Shown: positions 1-9,600 of the stretch, piece by piece | Numbering within the stretch: the first letter of the stretch is position 1 | Layout: each line of letters opens with the position of its first letter | Source: Bacteroidota bacterium | Lineage (GTDB): Bacteria > Bacteroidota > Bacteroidia > Bacteroidales > JAAUTT01 | Length of the DNA: 64,000 bases | Direction of reading: 5' to 3' | NCBI GenBank assembly: GCA_023429135.1 | Contig: JAEYWD010000057.1 | Location: 1-64,000 of the forward strand | Translations under genes and position numbers: made by a program | Notes under the pieces: model-generated | What the model was told of the DNA's origin: nothing | Database searches by the model: none | The model's input: the letters and a program-made list of their open reading frames with translations, nothing else

Positions 1-863
1 GGCACGTTTTTACCACTCAGGTATTCGTCATCCTGGTCGAATATTGCTGTTTCTACCACATAACCATTCTCGTCGACCTTATTGATTCTTTTTGCCCAAC
101 CCCAATATAAATTAGATAAACGGCCAACTGTATTGTGTACCGAGAAACTAGTCAAATCACCTTTATCAGTCGATTGAAAAGCAAAATAGGAGACCCCAAC
201 TTCGCCGCAATTTTCGGCAGTACAATTATATAAAGTGTCGGCCTGATAATTTTCCATGAGTTTAACAAAACCCTTATCGTCGTAGGTAAAACGTAATTCA
301 TAGAAAGGACAGAATTGATTCATAACCATTTCTTCTCCCTTAAGGTTATATCTGTTTTCTTTGAGCTTTCCATCAGGAAGCTTGCTCCAGGTAAAATAGT
401 TTATTTTATTTCTGTTTTCGACTGGGTTGCCGTCCTTATCTAAAAACTTAAGACCTGTACGCATGCCTTTTTCGTCCAATGTATATTCTGAAGTATAAAC
501 ATCTCCTTCAGTAATAATTTGATTTTTTGCATCATACGAATGCCTTATTTGTTTATTGTCCTTGTATTCATAAACGATCTTAGCAGCGCCTCTCATCGAT
601 GAATATGGTAAAAGCACATCATTTCTTACATATTCAACTGAAACCAATCTGTTTATACTGTCATAAGTAAATTTATAACTGTTAATGGTTTTAGCTTCTT
701 CAACGGTGAGTTTATGCGATCCCCTTTCTATATCGAATGGAGTTTCACTAAACAATAAGCCGCGATAATATTCAACATTTGCAGTTTCTGCAGCTTTCTT
801 CTGACACGAAATAATTCCTGCAATTGTTATCAGGGCAACCAGATAAAATGTAATTTTCTTCAT
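1..863 (-). CDS. Hypothetical lipoprotein (C-terminus beyond window edge)
   Basis: An open frame runs from an ATG at 861-863 leftward to the window edge with no stop, giving about 287 residues. The N-terminus begins MKKITFYLVALITIAGIISC: a lysine-rich start, a hydrophobic stretch and a lipobox-like GIISC, so a lipid-anchored envelope protein is likely. The rest is rich in short Tyr/Asp/Asn segments such as YKFTYDSINRLVSVEY, YEYKDNKQIRHSYD and LRFTYDDKGFVKLMEN. These resemble the strand-turn repeats of RHS/YD-like or MORN-like bacteroidetal lipoproteins, but I do not recognise a named family. It points away from the GH genes and is separated from them by a 1.4-kb non-coding stretch, so it is probably not part of the galactan locus. 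The true length is unknown because the 3' end is missing. Confidence 0.75.
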   Translation of the reverse strand, partial: MKKITFYLVALITIAGIISCQKKAAETANVEYYRGLLFSETPFDIERGSHKLTVEEAKTINSYKFTYDSINRLVSVEYVRNDVLLPYSSMRGAAKIVYEYKDNKQIRHSYDAKNQIITEGDVYTSEYTLDEKGMRTGLKFLDKDGNPVENRNKINYFTWSKLPDGKLKENRYNLKGEEMVMNQFCPFYELRFTYDDKGFVKLMENYQADTLYNCTAENCGEVGVSYFAFQSTDKGDLTSFSVHNTVGRLSNLYWGWAKRINKVDENGYVVETAIFDQDDEYLSGKNV

Positions 864-1039
864 GTGTGTTATGTTTGAATTTAGTTTTGCTTGTCTTCTT
901 ATGGGTAAATATCGTGAATTAATTTCTTGTTTGAACCTAACAATAAAGAAATTAAATGGTTCATTCCTTATTGCCCTGCCTTTTTTAGGGTTTAATTAAT
1001 AAATGTTATTCTGTATATTTTACTAAATGAGTAGATTGA

Positions 1040-1258
1040 TGTCCGGTAAAAAAATTAGATTTCTCCCGATGGTCGAAATGACAAGGCTTTTATGGGATTA
1101 AAATGGAGGAGGCTTAGCGGGCGGCGAAGCCATCCGCTAAGCCTCCTCCCCAACTCTAACTACTTAATTGTCATTTCGAATGCAATGAGAACTTAGCATA
1201 GCGATCTCACCGAAGGTAAATCTGCTCAATTTATTCTTAATAATTTTTTAACCGGACA
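1040..1258. repeat. MITE-like element with 18-bp terminal inverted repeats
   Basis: The ends are inverted copies of each other: 1040-1057 reads TGTCCGGTAAAAAAATTA and 1241-1258, read in reverse, is TGTCCGGTTAAAAAATTA (17 of 18 match). Inside, GTCGAAATGAC near 1072 and GTCATTTCGAA near 1170 are further inverted copies, and the centre is a 16-bp perfect hairpin. The similar stretches aatgagtagatt (about 1026) and aatgaatagatt (about 1266) flank the unit and could be a decayed target duplication. No transposase is encoded. The GTCATTTCGA theme resembles dispersed palindromic repeats seen in Bacteroidota genomes; that comparison is from memory. Confidence 0.6.
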
Positions 1259-1430
1259 ATAGTGAAATGAATAGATTTTTTTACCTGGTTTGCTTTACCT
1301 GCTTAATTCATAAACATTATAGCACCTCACTTTAAACTTAGCGAAGCCGGTCTCATCGGAGCGACTTTGAAACGCTCGGAAAATAATGTGGTGCGATCTT
1401 TCTCCCCTCTCTTTCACGAGAGGGGCCGGG

Positions 1431-1755
1431 CCCATAGCCGTCAACCTAAGGGATTTTTTGTATTCAAGTCCCAGTATGGGACTAATTTGAATAGCCCCGG
1501 ATGAAATCCGGGGTAAAGGAATAATGTCGATTTTGCGGCGCGCTAAGATCTATATCGGAGTGTAACCTTATTTTCGCCGCTCTCCAGTACTCTTCTTAAC
1601 TGAACTATATTCCGATGCGGGTATCATTATCCCTCTTTCGGGAAGGATTCGCGCATCGGTAAAAATCTTGCCTATCCAACCCCGGCTCCGCGAGCCGGGG
1701 CTATCCACATTCAACTCCTCCGGAGTTTTATATTCTTAGGTTGACGGCTATGGGG
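1431..1755. repeat. REP-like hairpin cluster bounded by a 20-bp inverted repeat
   Basis: CCCATAGCCGTCAACCTAAG at 1431-1450 recurs exactly inverted at 1736-1755. Between the arms lie compact hairpins: one spanning 1461-1493 (core AGTCCCA-gta-TGGGACT), CCCCGGAT-gaa-ATCCGGGG (1495-1513), CCCCGGCTC-cgc-GAGCCGGGG (1680-1700) and a small AACTCC/GGAGTT stem near 1715. The layout resembles REP-type elements mobilised by IS200-like (Y1) transposases, but no such gene is in the window. Confidence 0.5.
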
Positions 1756-2097
1756 GCCCTGCCTGCCTGCTGCAGGCAGGGGTGAGGTTATTAAGGATTT
1801 ACGAATAATCCAAGTTAGATTCATTATTAAATTGTTCGAGACTTAATTCAAATTTCTACCTTAAAGAAGATTTTCCTTAAACTCTTTTCACCCTCCTCCT
1901 GACTTTCTGTGTCAATTAATTGAGGTCATGAACGAACATTTGAACACTGTGCGCAGTTCCAAATCCTCGTTTATGTTCACCTGAGCATTGTTATTTCTAA
2001 AGATAATTCGATTGTATGGCTACTTTAGATCTATGACTTCTACAAGAATACCATTCAAGAATTGTCTTTTTTCAAAAAATAGGTAGTAGTTAGTTAG

Positions 2098-2131
2098 ACC
2101 TTTCCCGATTTTATATTGGGAGAGGTTTTTT
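2098..2131 (+). terminator. Rho-independent-type hairpin ahead of the GH35 gene
   Basis: ACCTTTCCCGAT and ATTGGGAGAGGT form a 12-bp stem with two G-U pairs, followed by seven T residues. It reads on the plus strand, although no plus-strand gene lies upstream. It may end a small RNA, act as an attenuator, or insulate the downstream promoter. Confidence 0.55.
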
Positions 2132-2137
2132 TAGTAC

Positions 2138-2145
2138 TATATTTG
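2138..2145 (+). promoter_or_regulatory. Candidate Bacteroidota -7 box for the GH35 gene
   Basis: TATATTTG fits TAnnTTTG, the -7 consensus of the Bacteroidota primary sigma factor. It sits just behind the hairpin T run and about 150 bp before the GH35 start. No clear TTTG -33 box is seen, so this is tentative. Confidence 0.3.
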
Positions 2146-2292
2146 TAAATATTACACTTAAATAAAATGCTCATTAATGAATGTAATTCAATGTGCACTT
2201 TATACAACTATTAAGTATTAAGCAATCACTAAACAACTTTAGACACAAATACAGTTTCGACTGGTTATTTTTAAAACCTAAACACATCAGAC

Positions 2293-4632
2293 ATGCGCAC
2301 CAAATTATCATTATTGACCATTATCAGTTTTCTTTTAATTGGTTTGGCTTTCGGTCAGGCTCAGAACCCTCCAAAGCATACATTTGCAATTGGCGAAAGC
2401 GACTTTCTGCTGGATAATCAGCGTTTCCAGATACGTTGTGGCGAATTACACTTTGCCCGAATTCCCGAAGAATATTGGGAGCATCGGCTGAAAATGTGCA
2501 AAGCCATGGGATTAAACACTGTTTGTGCCTACCTGTTCTGGAATTATCATGAGTTTGAACAAGGAAAATACCAGTGGACAGGCGACCGCGATGTTGTAAA
2601 ATTCTGCCAGATGGCTCAAAAAGAAGGTTTATGGGTGATACTTCGCCCGGGGCCCTATGCATGTGCCGAATGGGAAATGGGTGGTTTACCATGGTGGTTG
2701 CTCAAAAATCCCGACATTAAGCTTCGTACAAAAGATCAGATTTTTATATCGGCAACTCAGAAATGGATGAAAGAGGTTGGACGCGTACTCGGTCCGCAAC
2801 AAATAACCAAAGGTGGTCCCATTTTAATGGTACAGGTTGAAAACGAATACGGTTATTTTGCAGATGATGCCGAATACATGGGTTTGATGCGCCAGGCGCT
2901 GATCGATGGCGGTTTCGACGTGCCTCTTTTTGCGTGTAATCCTCCTTTTGCTCTTAAAAGAGGTTTGCGCCCCGATCTTTTCAATGTTGTAAATTTTGGC
3001 AGCAATCCCGAGTCGGGATTTAAAGCATTACGCGAAATACAACCTACCGGACCGCTTATGTGCGGCGAATTCTATCCCGGCTGGTTCGACACCTGGGGAC
3101 TTCCTCACCACACCGGCAATACCGAAACCTACCTTTCCGACCTGGAATATATGCTGAAAAATAATGCATCTTTCAGCATCTACATGGCTCATGGCGGTAC
3201 CACCTTCGGCTTGTGGGCAGGCTGCGACCGACCCTTTAAGCCCGACGTATCGAGCTATGATTACGATGCTCCTATCAGCGAAGCGGGATGGGTGGGCGAT
3301 AAATTCGAAAAGACAAAAGCTTTGATGTCGAAATATCTCTTGCCCGGAGAATCAATTCCCGAAGCACCTGCTTCAAATCCGGTAATTGAAATACCGGAAT
3401 TCCGCCTCCAGGAATTTGCCCCGGTACTTAGCAACCTTCCACAACCTAAAAAAGATATAACACCCAAAAATATGGAAGCCTATGACCAGGGTCAGGGGTA
3501 CATTGTTTACCGCACCACCCTTTCGGCAGGCGAGGCTTGCAAGCTGGAAGCCAAAGAAGTTCGTGATTTTGCCTGGGTATTTGTGGGTGGAAAGCAGGTG
3601 GGCATCATGGATCGCCGTAACCGCACTTTCTCCGTATCGATTCCCAAACGAACAAAAAGTGAGACCCTCGACATTCTGATAGTTCCCATGGGGCGCATTA
3701 ACTTTGGTGTTGAAGTTCATGACCGCAAAGGCCTTCATAGCCCTGTTTCCATCACTACAGGAAGTAAGACTGAGGAATTGAAGAACTGGAATATCTACAA
3801 CATCGATTTCTCGAAAGAGCAACTCTCAGGTCTGAAATGGCAGAAAGGAAAAACTACAGCTCCGGCATTCTGGCAAAGCGAATTCACCCTTACCTCAACC
3901 GGCGATGTGTTTCTTGATGTAAGTACATGGGGAAAAGGCGTTGCCTGGGTTAACGGACACTGTCTGGGTCGTTTCTGGAATATTGGTCCTACTCAAACCA
4001 TGTATATTCCTGGCCCCTGGCTAAAAAAAGGAGTTAACAAGGTGATAGTACTCGATGTTATCGGACCACGCGAGGCAAAACTTGCAGGGTTGAAACAGCC
4101 AATTCTGGGTCAGTTGCATCCCGAACTCGATTTTATTCCGAAGAAAAGTAAAGGGGAATTCACCAAAAATAGCTCAGAAGCTGTTTTTACGGGAACATTT
4201 GCTACAGAACCAAGGATCCAGGAAGTGAAGTTCGAAAAAACCTTCGAAGGTCGCCAGTTTTGTATCGAAAGTGTTAATGCCTATGGCGAAAGCGACCAAG
4301 CAGCTATCTCGGAACTCGAAATTCTCGATGAAAACGGGAAGCCGATTCCTCAAACCATTTGGACAATAGCTTTTGCCGACAGTGAAGAAACAGCATCGGA
4401 AGATGGATCGGCGCTGAATGCCATTAACGGTCAGGCTGTGGATTACTGGATCTCGACAATTAACGGACTGGAATCCAAACAGCATCCGCATAAGCTAGTA
4501 ATCGACCTGGGTGCAAATGTTAAAATTTCAGGTTTCCGGTATACTTCCCGTCAGGGCAGGCCAAATGCTGCCGGCAAAATTAAAGACTACAGAGTTTATG
4601 TTGGAAATAAACTTGTGGTTGAAAAGAAATGA
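2293..4632 (+). CDS. Secreted beta-galactosidase, GH35, with C-terminal discoidin-like domain
   Basis: The 779-residue product starts with a Sec signal peptide (about residues 1-23, ending AFGQAQ). The GH35 TIM barrel follows with very typical motifs: RPGPYACAEWEMGGLPWWL at 118-136, VQVENEYG at 180-187 with E185 as probable acid/base, and CGEFYPGWFDTWG with E259 as probable nucleophile. Beta-sandwich domains typical of the family follow (GWVNGHCLGRFWN-like segment), and the last 140 residues look like an F5/8 (discoidin) carbohydrate-binding module. The enzyme should release terminal beta-galactose from galactan or arabinogalactan side chains in the periplasm or at the cell surface. The next gene starts 40 bp downstream, so the two are probably co-transcribed. 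Family assignment is firm; linkage specificity is inferred from the locus. Confidence 0.93.
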   Translation: MRTKLSLLTIISFLLIGLAFGQAQNPPKHTFAIGESDFLLDNQRFQIRCGELHFARIPEEYWEHRLKMCKAMGLNTVCAYLFWNYHEFEQGKYQWTGDRDVVKFCQMAQKEGLWVILRPGPYACAEWEMGGLPWWLLKNPDIKLRTKDQIFISATQKWMKEVGRVLGPQQITKGGPILMVQVENEYGYFADDAEYMGLMRQALIDGGFDVPLFACNPPFALKRGLRPDLFNVVNFGSNPESGFKALREIQPTGPLMCGEFYPGWFDTWGLPHHTGNTETYLSDLEYMLKNNASFSIYMAHGGTTFGLWAGCDRPFKPDVSSYDYDAPISEAGWVGDKFEKTKALMSKYLLPGESIPEAPASNPVIEIPEFRLQEFAPVLSNLPQPKKDITPKNMEAYDQGQGYIVYRTTLSAGEACKLEAKEVRDFAWVFVGGKQVGIMDRRNRTFSVSIPKRTKSETLDILIVPMGRINFGVEVHDRKGLHSPVSITTGSKTEELKNWNIYNIDFSKEQLSGLKWQKGKTTAPAFWQSEFTLTSTGDVFLDVSTWGKGVAWVNGHCLGRFWNIGPTQTMYIPGPWLKKGVNKVIVLDVIGPREAKLAGLKQPILGQLHPELDFIPKKSKGEFTKNSSEAVFTGTFATEPRIQEVKFEKTFEGRQFCIESVNAYGESDQAAISELEILDENGKPIPQTIWTIAFADSEETASEDGSALNAINGQAVDYWISTINGLESKQHPHKLVIDLGANVKISGFRYTSRQGRPNAAGKIKDYRVYVGNKLVVEKK

Positions 4633-4672
4633 ATATGAAAATAAATAATTGAAAACCATTAAAGTTGAAGGA

Positions 4673-6616
4673 ATGAAGAAACGTTTATGGATTAACAAAA
4701 TGGCCGCACTTCTGTTGCTTGTACTTGTAATGCAAACAACAGGAGCACAGCAGTATTCGTCTCCGAACGAAAAGGATAAAATAGCCTACCTCTTTGCCTA
4801 CTTCACCGGAAATAAGGTGGAAGAAGAAGCTATATGCTTTGCTGTCAGTCAGGATGGATACAATTACCTGGCACTGAATAATAACAAACCTGTTCTCGAT
4901 TCGAAAATAATAAGCTCCACCGGCGGCGTACGCGACCCACATATCCTCAGAGGTCACGATGGCAGAACTTTTTATATGGTTGTCACCGATATGACCTCCT
5001 CCAAAGGTTGGGACTCAAACAGGGCCCTGGTTATGATGAAATCCACGGATCTTGTAAACTGGAAATCGACGGTAATTAACATTCAAAAACGGTTTCCCGG
5101 AAACGAAGACCTGAAAAGAGTATGGGCTCCTCAAACCATTTACGATGTAAAAGCCGGAAAATACATGCTTTACTGGTCGATGAAGCACGGCAACGGTCCC
5201 GACAAAATTTACTACGCTTATGCAAATGCTGATTTTACCGATCTGGAGGCCGAACCCAAACAATTGTTTTTCCCTTCAAACGGTAAATCGTGTATCGATG
5301 GCGACATCATCCTTAAGGACAGCACTTACCATCTTTTCTACAAAACCGAAGGCGACGGCAATGGAATTCGCCAGGCAACAACGTCCGAACTTACATCAGG
5401 AAAATGGAGTGAATTGGATGGTTATATGCAGCCTACCAAAGAAGCCGTGGAAGGTTCGTGTATTTTCAAGCTTATAAACAGCGACACCTACATCCTGATG
5501 TACGATGTTTATATGAAAGGCAAATACCAGTTCACCGAAAGTAAAACCCTCGAAAGTTTTTCGGTAATCGACAATCAGATTTCGATGAATTTTCATCCGC
5601 GTCATGGCACAGTGATGCCAATTACTCGTAGTGAGCTGAACAATCTGTTTCAGAAATGGGGGCGCCCCGAAGGGTTTCCTGAGGTAAACAACAATCCTGT
5701 TCTGGAAGGCTTTTATGCCGATCCCGACATTATCTATTCGCAAAAAACCAAAAAGTTCTACCTCTACCCTACCAGTGATGGCTTTACAGGATGGAGCGGT
5801 ACATATTTCAAAGCCTTTTCGTCCGACAACCTGAAAGACTGGAAAGATGAAGGTGTGATTCTCGATCTGGTTAAAGATGTTACCTGGGCAAAAAGAAATG
5901 CCTGGGCTCCATGCATTATCGAAACCAAAGTCAAAGGCAAGTTCAAGTATTATTATTATTTTACGGCAGCTCAAAAAATTGGTGTGGCAGTTGCCGACGA
6001 TCCGGCAGGACCATTTGTAGATTCGGGCAAACCGGTGATCGATAAAAAACCTCAGGGCATAAAAGGTGGACAGGAAATAGATCCAGATGTATTTTACGAT
6101 CCAAAAAGCAAAAAGAATTACTTGTACTGGGGAAATGGTTATATGGCAGTTGCCGAATTGAACGTCGACATGCTTACCATTAAGGAAAATACCATAAAAG
6201 TGATTACCCCCGATAAAACTTTCCGCGAAGGAACTACTGTCCTTTTCCGTAATGGAACTTACTACTTCCTCTGGTCGGAAGACGACACCCGCAGCCCGAA
6301 CTACCGCGTTCGTTATGGAACATCCACATCGCCAATGGGACCAATTTCCGTACCTGCAAACAACCTGATCCTGGAGAAGGACGCCGAAAAGGGAATTTAC
6401 GGAACCGGCCACAACTCAGTTATTCAAATTCCGGGAAAGGACGAATGGTACATTGTTTACCACCGCTTTAATTATCCAAATGGTATTAAAATGGGCGATG
6501 CCGCTGGTTACAATCGCGAAGTTTGTATTGATAAAATGGAGTTCAATGCCGATGGAAGTATAAAACCTGTAACTCCGACTCACACCGGGATTAAGGAAGT
6601 AACAGTCGCCCCTTAA
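4673..6616 (+). CDS. Secreted tandem GH43 glycosidase (two five-bladed propellers)
   Basis: I place the start at the ATG at 4673 (MKKRLWINKMAALLLLVLV, a signal peptide), not at a TTG 24 bp upstream; this gives 647 residues. Two GH43-like propellers lie in tandem. In the first (about 30-320) the likely catalytic residues are D88 (GVRDPH) and E260 (VEGSCIF). In the second (about 335-640) they are D350 (ADPDI) and E519 (FREGTTV), with QEIDPDV supplying the pKa-modulating aspartate. Such enzymes usually remove alpha-L-arabinofuranose, or act as exo-galactanases. The first module begins with the same YLFAYFT signature as the second propeller of the 1741-residue enzyme at 18073, so the two share a module type. 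The subfamily cannot be fixed by eye. Confidence 0.85.
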   Translation: MKKRLWINKMAALLLLVLVMQTTGAQQYSSPNEKDKIAYLFAYFTGNKVEEEAICFAVSQDGYNYLALNNNKPVLDSKIISSTGGVRDPHILRGHDGRTFYMVVTDMTSSKGWDSNRALVMMKSTDLVNWKSTVINIQKRFPGNEDLKRVWAPQTIYDVKAGKYMLYWSMKHGNGPDKIYYAYANADFTDLEAEPKQLFFPSNGKSCIDGDIILKDSTYHLFYKTEGDGNGIRQATTSELTSGKWSELDGYMQPTKEAVEGSCIFKLINSDTYILMYDVYMKGKYQFTESKTLESFSVIDNQISMNFHPRHGTVMPITRSELNNLFQKWGRPEGFPEVNNNPVLEGFYADPDIIYSQKTKKFYLYPTSDGFTGWSGTYFKAFSSDNLKDWKDEGVILDLVKDVTWAKRNAWAPCIIETKVKGKFKYYYYFTAAQKIGVAVADDPAGPFVDSGKPVIDKKPQGIKGGQEIDPDVFYDPKSKKNYLYWGNGYMAVAELNVDMLTIKENTIKVITPDKTFREGTTVLFRNGTYYFLWSEDDTRSPNYRVRYGTSTSPMGPISVPANNLILEKDAEKGIYGTGHNSVIQIPGKDEWYIVYHRFNYPNGIKMGDAAGYNREVCIDKMEFNADGSIKPVTPTHTGIKEVTVAP

Positions 6617-6642
6617 AAAGGTAAATAAATCCTACAGCTACG

Positions 6643-6684
6643 AAAATGCATAAAAGGTTTCAATTCACCCTTTATGCATTTTTT
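6643..6684. terminator. Bidirectional terminator between convergent genes
   Basis: AAATGCATAAA and TTTATGCATTT pair around a loop of about 14 nt, with an A run on one side and TTTTTTATT on the other. It lies between the GH43 gene (plus) and the histidine kinase gene (minus), so it can serve both. Confidence 0.7.
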
Positions 6685-6688
6685 ATTG

Positions 6689-9600
6689 TCAACTTTCCTT
6701 TAAATAATGATCTACAAGGGCAAGTAGTTTACTTTTATTAATTGGCTTAGAAATGTAGTTATTACAACCTGCTCCGATACATTCCTTCAGATCATCAACT
6801 GAAATAAATGCCGTTTGTGCAATTATTGGTAAATTAAAAATCTTTTGTCGAATAAGACGTGTTAGCGTTAACCCATTTACATCTGGTAATCTTATGTCCA
6901 TCAAAATTAAATTAATACCGGGGTTAGCTTCTACAATATTCAAAGCTTCCTCACCATTAAAAGCAAATAAAATTCTAAGCCCTTTCCCGGAGAGAATCCA
7001 ATTAATATGTTCTGAATTGGCCAGATCGTCTTCTACAATAAGTACCGTTTTATTTTCCCATTTATAATTAAATGGAGTATGGCTTACAGCCGATTCCTTT
7101 ACAGGAGATTCTATGAACGGTAAAGTAAAATAGAAGGTGGACCCTTTATGCAATTTTGATGTAAACCATATTTTTCCATTCAAAAGAGTTACAATGCCCT
7201 TAACAATGGAAAGACCAAGGCCTGTTCCTCCATATTCCCTTTCCGACATAAGATCTTCGGCTTGCCGGAACGGATCAAAGATGATAGATTGCTTATCTTC
7301 AGGAATACCGATACCAGTATCGCTCACATAAAACAGCAGGTCCATGTCGTCCTGAAATTTACAACCAAATTTAATACTTCCCTTATGGGTAAATTTAAAA
7401 GCGTTTTCAAGCAAATTATTAAGTACCTGTTTTAAGCGGTGTTCATCCGAAAAAACATAAACACCTTTAAGATTGACATCTACGTCCAATATCACTTCAA
7501 CAGCTCCTGCCTTTTTAGAATTATTTATTCTCAATTTATAATATTCAAGCAGCTCAAGCAATAATTTGCATATGTTAACAGGTTGTTCAACAATACTCAT
7601 CTGTCCAACCTCGAGTTTAGAAGTATCCAGAATATCATCTATTATTCGTAGTAAATCGTAAGAGCGGCTTTTAATTATCTCAGAAAAATATTGTCTCTTT
7701 TCAATAGGTATAGAGGGGTCAAACAAAAAGTCAGAGAACCCGATAATAGCATTCATTGGGGTTCTTATTTCGTGAGACATATTACACAAAAACGACGTTT
7801 TAAGTTTATCGCTTTCTTCGGCTTTTTCCTTTGCTTCAATCAATTCCTTCTCAGTTCTTTTGATTTGGGTAATATCCTCTTTAACAGCAAGAAAATTGGT
7901 TATTTTCCCCGATCTGTCAATTATAGGCGATATAGATGCCAGCTCCCAATATAATTCTCCATTTTTCCTCTTGTTATGAAATTCCCCATTCCATACTTTC
8001 CCTGAGCTTATGGTATTCCACAAATCTTCATAGATCTGGGGCATCATATAACCCGATTTTAAGATCCTCGGATTCTGTCCTAAGACTTCTTCCTTAGAGA
8101 AACCTGTAACATGTGTAAATCGTGAATTAACATACTCAATATTCCCTTCCACATCAGTAATTACAATAGAAACAGGACTTTGCTCAACAGCTCTTGATAA
8201 TTTACGTAAATCCTTTTCAGCCCGCTCCCTTTCATCTTTCATCCGCAAGGTAATTAACCCAAAGGCGAGATCACCGGCAAGCTCTTCCAGTAACCTTTTT
8301 TCGTCTGCATCAAATATTCCGGCCTCGGAAGAATAAATAGCAAGGGCTCCAAAAGCTTGCATTTTTTCATTAAGAAGTGGTAATGCAATACATGAATTTA
8401 GGCTATGTTTAAGTGCTTTGTCGCGCCATGGGGATGTTGAAGGATCTACGCTAATATTCTGAATGCAAGTAGTTTGTCCGGTCCGTATTGCTGTTCCAAC
8501 CGGCCCGGTACCTTTTCCGGTATCAGTCCAGTTGAGATTTAAATCCTCAATATACTCGGCTTCGACTCCTGCCCAACTAACCGGTACAATGTTTTTTGTG
8601 TCATCATGTACCGCAAAGCCTACCCAGGCCATTTTATAACCGGCCTCTTCACAAATAATCCTGCATATCTCGTTTAGTAAAGTCATTTCATTTTCAGCTC
8701 TTAGTAAAGCCTGATTACAATTACTAATAGCTCTGAGTTCGCGGTTTAATCTTCTGAGTTTTTCCTCAGCTTTTTTCTTTTCATCTATGTCAATCCGAAT
8801 ACCAAGCATGCGCGAAATATCTCCTTTGCTGTCTCTACCAATAACAAATCCTTTCACGCTTTGCCACCTGTAATTGCCGTCGGCATGCAGCAAACGTGCT
8901 TCATATTCATACGCATTAAAGTCAGGACTAAGAACATCCTGAAACTTCCTGTTTACGAACCTGCGATCTTCCGTATGTACCTGTCCTAACCATTCGTCGC
9001 GGGTTACCGGAGTCAATTTAGGCTCATAACCAAGCATAGTATAGTAAATAGGAGATGCCAGCCACTTATCGTTTTTCACATCCCAATCCCAAATGCCAAT
9101 CTGAGTTGCTTCGAGGGTAAGCCGCAGTCTTTCTTCCGACTCCTTTAGCTTCAATTCTGTTTCTTTTCTGTCGGTAATATCACGGGCAACAGCATAAATC
9201 CGATTTCCTTCAGGCAAAGAACGCCACTCAATCCATTTATAATCACCATTTTTACACCGGTATCGGTTTATAAAGTTCAATACCTCTTTTTGCTGATTAA
9301 GCATGGAGATTGCCTTAAGTGTATTTTCAAGATCGTCGGGATGAACAAAGTCAAGAAACTTTCTACCCTCAAGCTCAGAAATAAGATAACCTAAGGTTGG
9401 TTCCCACTGAGGATTCAGGCGAATAAAATAGCCTTCGGTGTCGGCAATACATAAGAGATCCAATGCACTTGAAAAATATCGGTCGAGTTCTTCAGTTTTT
9501 TCTTTTAATGCCCTTTCAGCTCGTTTATTGCTTTTTTTTATCTCAGATTCGTTTAACGCCCGCTTAACAGCCTGAACCAAACGGGACATTTTCTGCTTCA

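Larger units (their letters stand above)
864..2292. other. Non-coding stretch rich in inverted repeats
   Basis: I find no convincing gene in these 1.4 kb. The stretch holds, in order, a MITE-like inverted-repeat unit (1040-1258) with a perfect 16-bp hairpin inside it (arms 1105-1120 and 1134-1149), a 20-bp perfect inverted repeat (1431-1450 against 1736-1755) enclosing several GC-rich hairpins, a rho-independent-type hairpin with a T run (2098-2131) and a TAnnTTTG box (2138-2145). The hairpins and stop-rich frames argue against a missed protein gene. Confidence 0.7.

Noticed and set aside
1040..1047. TGTCC at the MITE end as another HTCS operator
   Set aside because: It is part of the terminal inverted repeat, lacks the TnCT part and has no -7 box at the right distance.
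2193..2417. Short plus-strand frame overlapping the GH35 start
   Set aside because: It overlaps the GH35 signal peptide in another frame and has no motif.
5396..6412. Long minus-strand open frame of 338 codons
   Set aside because: It lies fully opposite the second GH43 domain, has no recognisable motif and an odd composition, so it is an antisense shadow.
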